From: Phycisphaerae bacterium
Lineage (GTDB): Bacteria; Planctomycetota; Phycisphaerae; Sedimentisphaerales; Sedimentisphaeraceae
Reading direction: 5' to 3'
DNA: 54,320 nt
Assembly: GCA_027078365.1 (NCBI GenBank)
Contig: JALWYQ010000029.1
Location: forward strand, 1 to 54,320
A model generated the notes under the pieces. It did no database searches. It was not told where the DNA came from and saw only the letters and a list, made by a program, of their open reading frames with translations. The stretch's first letter is position 1. Each line of letters opens with the position of its first letter. Of this stretch, positions 51,615-54,320 are shown in pieces. The position numbers were made by a program, and so were the translations under genes.

Positions 51615-52631
51615 CTAAACATCTACATTACTTTTTCTTTGAGAAGTTAGCATTTCTATAACCAACAGTACAAATGCTGCCGCGAGAAATATTTGGAAAC
51701 CCTCATCGTATTGCATAGTTGTCGTATCTCGCAATTGCCTTTTCTCTGCGCTTGCGATTAAACCATTATATATCTGACCAAGATCAAACGCTCCAGTCTC
51801 AACTGGAATATACTTTCCATCAACTGTAGAAAGGGCAACTTTTCGAAGCATTGAGTCGTCTAGCTTGGTTATAACATCTTTGCCGTTATACTTCAAAAAG
51901 CTCTTATTGCCATATTTATCCTTGATAGGAATCTTAGAACCTTTATCCTTATCACCAAGACCTATAGCAATAATACGAATACCCTTTTGAGCTGCATCTT
52001 TAGCTGCTTCAACTGGAAGACTCTCACTTAGCTCACCGCCGTCGCTGATGATAATAAGGTCTTTGAATTCCTTGACCTTATTGTCGAACACTTCATTAGT
52101 GGCCTTTCGTATTGCATCGCCTAGATTAGTACCACCAACACTTACGCTTTTAGTATTTATATCATCAAGCACCAGACGCAAAAATGCGTAGTCTTGTGTT
52201 AGAGGACATTTAACGTTAGCCGATCCTGCAAAGGTAACAAGAGCAATTCTATCTCCATTAAGTTGGTCAACAAGATCGTTTATTGCCATCTTTGCTCGCT
52301 CTAATCTATTTGGAACGAGATCGTCTGCTAACATAGAGCGCGAAACATCAAGCAAGATTACTACATCTCGACCACTTCTATGCAGAGTTTTTGGGTGCGG
52401 ATTCCATCTTGGCCTACAAAGAGCAATCACAATTAACGCAAAGGCAAGCATAAGTAACGCAGATTTAAAAATCATTCTTGCCCTACTTGATTGAGCATTT
52501 AAAATTGCCAGCAAGTCCTTCTGCGCAAAGGAAGAGAGTTGCCTACTTGCTCGCCAATGTGCAAAGGCTACAAGAGGAACAAAGCCAAACAAAATAACAA
52601 ACAGATATATTAGATATCTATCTTGCGCCAA
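51615..52631 (-). CDS. batB: BatB-like von Willebrand factor A domain membrane protein
   Basis: This 338-residue protein starts at TTG with AGGAG six bases upstream. Two N-terminal transmembrane helices (about 5-25 and 55-75) flank a short loop. The VWA domain (about 88-290) has an intact MIDAS: DVSRS, the SVGGTNLGDAI threonine loop and ISDGGE. A C-terminal helix (about 312-330) closes it. This is the BatB pattern; VWA domains of this operon are thought to assemble with a MoxR AAA ATPase. It lies 33 bp after batA. Confidence 0.87.
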   Translation of the reverse strand: MAQDRYLIYLFVILFGFVPLVAFAHWRASRQLSSFAQKDLLAILNAQSSRARMIFKSALLMLAFALIVIALCRPRWNPHPKTLHRSGRDVVILLDVSRSMLADDLVPNRLERAKMAINDLVDQLNGDRIALVTFAGSANVKCPLTQDYAFLRLVLDDINTKSVSVGGTNLGDAIRKATNEVFDNKVKEFKDLIIISDGGELSESLPVEAAKDAAQKGIRIIAIGLGDKDKGSKIPIKDKYGNKSFLKYNGKDVITKLDDSMLRKVALSTVDGKYIPVETGAFDLGQIYNGLIASAEKRQLRDTTTMQYDEGFQIFLAAAFVLLVIEMLTSQRKSNVDV

Positions 52632-52663
52632 AACAATCTCCTAGACTGTTACAAAACAATAAT

Positions 52664-53725
52664 CTAATTCTTTCTAAGCAAAGTATTAGCCAAAACCATT
52701 TCAATTCCGAGAACCCACAAGGCCGCTATCGCCCATGGAGCAAACTTCTCGGAATAATTAAAATGCTCTACCGATTTTATCTCGGTCTTCTCTAGCTTAT
52801 CAATCTTTTCGTAAATTTCCCTCAAGCTATCAGCATCTGTGGCCCTTTTATAAAAGCCCCCTGTCTCAGAGGCAATTCTTTCTAGCAAACGCTCATCAAG
52901 ACCACTACCTTGCGCAAAGCCAAAGAAAGTATTTGGAGTTATAGCCCCTAGCCCAATAGTGTAAATTTTAATGCCCCACTTCTTCGCGAGTTTAGCTGCT
53001 TCTAATGGAGATATATCTCCTGCATTGTTTACTCCATCGGTAAGCAGGATTATAACCTTGCTCTTTATCGTAAAATCTGGCTTAACCGTATTCTGCGACT
53101 CAACATTGAGCTTTTTATTGTTCTCTAAAATCTGCATCTCTGCGTTATGCAATCTTGCGCAGGCCAGAGCGAGTGCCTCTCCAATAGCCGTTGCATTCTC
53201 ACTCTTTATCTCTGCAGGCTTAATCTGCCGCAGAAAATCCAATAAAACGCCATGATTTTCAACGAGCGGGCAAGTTGTATCAGGATATTTGGCAAAACTT
53301 ATCAAGCCAATGTAGTCGTGGTCTCGTCCTTTTAGTTTTCTATTATCTCCTTTGATAAAATCTGCAATAACGGCCTTTGCAACTTCGAGACGAGTTGTTT
53401 TTTGCCCATCGTAACGCATTGCTTCCTGCATACTTCCAGAGCGGTCTAGCACGAGGTTAATAGCCACTCCGTTTACAGAAACATTAGAGACGCTCAAACC
53501 TTTGCGCGGTCTAGCAAGCGCAATTATTAAAAGAGAGAGGCAAAGAAAACGCAAAACCAATAAGACAGGATAAAATCTAACACGCCACGAAACATAGCAA
53601 TCCTTTAGGTTCTTTAGACTTGAAAACCTAAGGCTAGCGCGCAGCTTCATCTTATGCAACAATATCAGCAATATTGGCAATATCAAAAAACATAGAAAGA
53701 ATAATGGAGAATAAAAAATATTCAT
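52664..53725 (-). CDS. batA: BatA-like von Willebrand factor A domain membrane protein
   Basis: This 353-residue protein has two N-terminal helices (about 4-24 and 52-70), the RPRKG turn, then a VWA domain with intact MIDAS residues (LVLDRSGSM at about 91-99, the NATAIGEALA threonine loop, and LLTDGVNNAGD). A C-terminal transmembrane helix lies around 330-350. Its ATG directly follows the TAA of the upstream gene, so translation is coupled. It pairs with BatB; the two VWA proteins are diverged duplicates. Confidence 0.88.
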   Translation of the reverse strand: MNIFYSPLFFLCFLILPILLILLHKMKLRASLRFSSLKNLKDCYVSWRVRFYPVLLVLRFLCLSLLIIALARPRKGLSVSNVSVNGVAINLVLDRSGSMQEAMRYDGQKTTRLEVAKAVIADFIKGDNRKLKGRDHDYIGLISFAKYPDTTCPLVENHGVLLDFLRQIKPAEIKSENATAIGEALALACARLHNAEMQILENNKKLNVESQNTVKPDFTIKSKVIILLTDGVNNAGDISPLEAAKLAKKWGIKIYTIGLGAITPNTFFGFAQGSGLDERLLERIASETGGFYKRATDADSLREIYEKIDKLEKTEIKSVEHFNYSEKFAPWAIAALWVLGIEMVLANTLLRKN

Positions 53726-54320
53726 TTACACACCAAGCAATTCTCTAATCTTAACATCGTCGGTTATATCAATGTCTTTTTCGCTATCGTATGTCTTATC
53801 AACAAACTCCGTAGCTAAATTCCTTGCCGCTTTCATATCATCAAGAGAAGGAATACGCTTTGCAAATTTAACCATATCGCAATGTGTTAAGAATTCTTTA
53901 AGCTCTGATTTTGTAATAGCGTCAAGAACATCCTCATCACGCAGAGCGTCAAAAAACTCTTCCGTAGTCTTATCCGGAGCATTTATCCCAAAGCGATACT
54001 CAATATAGTAACGTAAGATATTGCTCAAGTCCTGATAGTAACGTTTATACTCACCATCTTGGACGAGATTTTCGCTTTCAAGTTTTTCAAGAAGCCTACT
54101 AGCTATATCACGAGCATTCATTATTATTCGAATTTCTTGCTCTGGTTGGTTAGCCCTTCTAAGAAGTAAGACAATCACAATTGCTATCAGTAGAACCAAA
54201 GCTATTACAACGGCAATAAGCTTCTTTGATAATGGCAATTTCTCGTTACCCTCAATAGTTATGTGTTTATCAAAATAGCTTTGGATGCCTTTACTATCAA
54301 TCTGTTGATAGTCTTTATCG
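53726..54320 (-). CDS. Partial gene (3' part) upstream of batA: membrane protein, DUF4381-like
   Basis: The reading frame is open to the right window edge; residues before the TTG at 54238 read DKHITIEGNEK, so that TTG is internal. What is seen is a periplasmic end, one transmembrane helix (LIAVVIALVLLIAIVIVLLLRR) and a helical cytosolic domain with YQDLSNILRYYIEYRFGINAPDKTTEEFFDAL. The LSxxLRxYxxxRFG...TTEE pattern fits the DUF4381-type proteins encoded between the DUF58 and batA genes of bat operons. The missing N-terminal part lies beyond 54320. Confidence 0.72.
   Translation of the reverse strand, partial: DKDYQQIDSKGIQSYFDKHITIEGNEKLPLSKKLIAVVIALVLLIAIVIVLLLRRANQPEQEIRIIMNARDIASRLLEKLESENLVQDGEYKRYYQDLSNILRYYIEYRFGINAPDKTTEEFFDALRDEDVLDAITKSELKEFLTHCDMVKFAKRIPSLDDMKAARNLATEFVDKTYDSEKDIDITDDVKIRELLGV

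Noticed and set aside
53726..54238. A complete 170-residue gene starting at TTG 54238
   Set aside because: The frame continues without a stop to the window edge with sensible protein sequence, so this is the 3' part of a longer gene.

Overview
The window looks like a chromosomal stretch of an AT-rich, Gram-negative, carbohydrate-degrading bacterium. The best guess is Planctomycetota, class Phycisphaerae (Sedimentisphaerales-like). The clues are a dockerin-like D-x-N-x-D segment ending in a 'SQWL' motif on a secreted polysaccharide lyase, lipobox lipoproteins, a complete Bat (BatA-E) operon, duplicated DUF4838 proteins, and many sugar-pathway genes with Gfo/Idh/MocA, ceramidase-like and NagA/NagB-like enzymes. 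The taxonomic call is an inference; there is no rRNA or marker gene here. No tRNA, rRNA, CRISPR or prophage was seen.

Layout. (1) 0.2-9.4 kb: a PIN-domain protein; a secreted family-9-type pectate lyase lying between two copies of a dispersed repeat; a minus-strand operon lacI regulator > amidohydrolase > Gfo/Idh/MocA oxidoreductase > DegT aminotransferase closed by a terminator; a hairpin-rich intergenic island; and an MFS transporter. (2) 9.7-20.9 kb: a plus-strand cluster with a DeoR regulator, class-III aminotransferase, glutamate dehydrogenase, oxidoreductase, NagA-like deacetylase, NagB-like isomerase/deaminase, FGGY kinase, neutral-ceramidase-like hydrolase and PPi-type phosphofructokinase, ending in a strong terminator. 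It reads as an amino-sugar or aminated-polyol catabolic route feeding glycolysis, with an aminotransferase/GDH pair to recycle amino groups. A 3' remnant of a second ceramidase-like gene lies between the NagB-like gene and the kinase. (3) 21.4-31.8 kb, minus strand: two metallophosphoesterases, two DUF4838 proteins flanking an SMP-30 lactonase-like gene, and a sodium:solute symporter. (4) 32.4-39.1 kb, minus strand: a cytosolic DUF4838-related glycosidase-like protein, an M24 (creatinase/aminopeptidase P fold) protein missing metal ligands, an Anabaena-sensory-rhodopsin-transducer-like small protein, a CBM9-like lipoprotein, an SGNH hydrolase, a DUF2062 membrane protein and a GT9 glycosyltransferase. 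(5) 39.4-42.6 kb: a diguanylate cyclase, then a mobile-looking patch with a YhcG-type nuclease, a RAYT (REP-associated tyrosine transposase) and REP/REPIN palindromes. (6) 42.6-47.9 kb: an NSS-family symporter, a divergent amidohydrolase, a secreted protein of unknown function and MgtE. (7) 47.9-54.3 kb, minus strand: batE, batD, batC, batB, batA and the 3' part of the gene upstream of them, which runs off the right edge.

The signals most worth follow-up are the REP/RAYT system, the pathway cluster at 9.7-20.9 kb, and the metal-ligand-less M24 protein with its ASRT-like neighbour. In the REP/RAYT system, palindromes are embedded in frame in the transposase gene, dispersed copies carry part of the transposase coding sequence, and two unrelated genes end on a TAG that belongs to the element.
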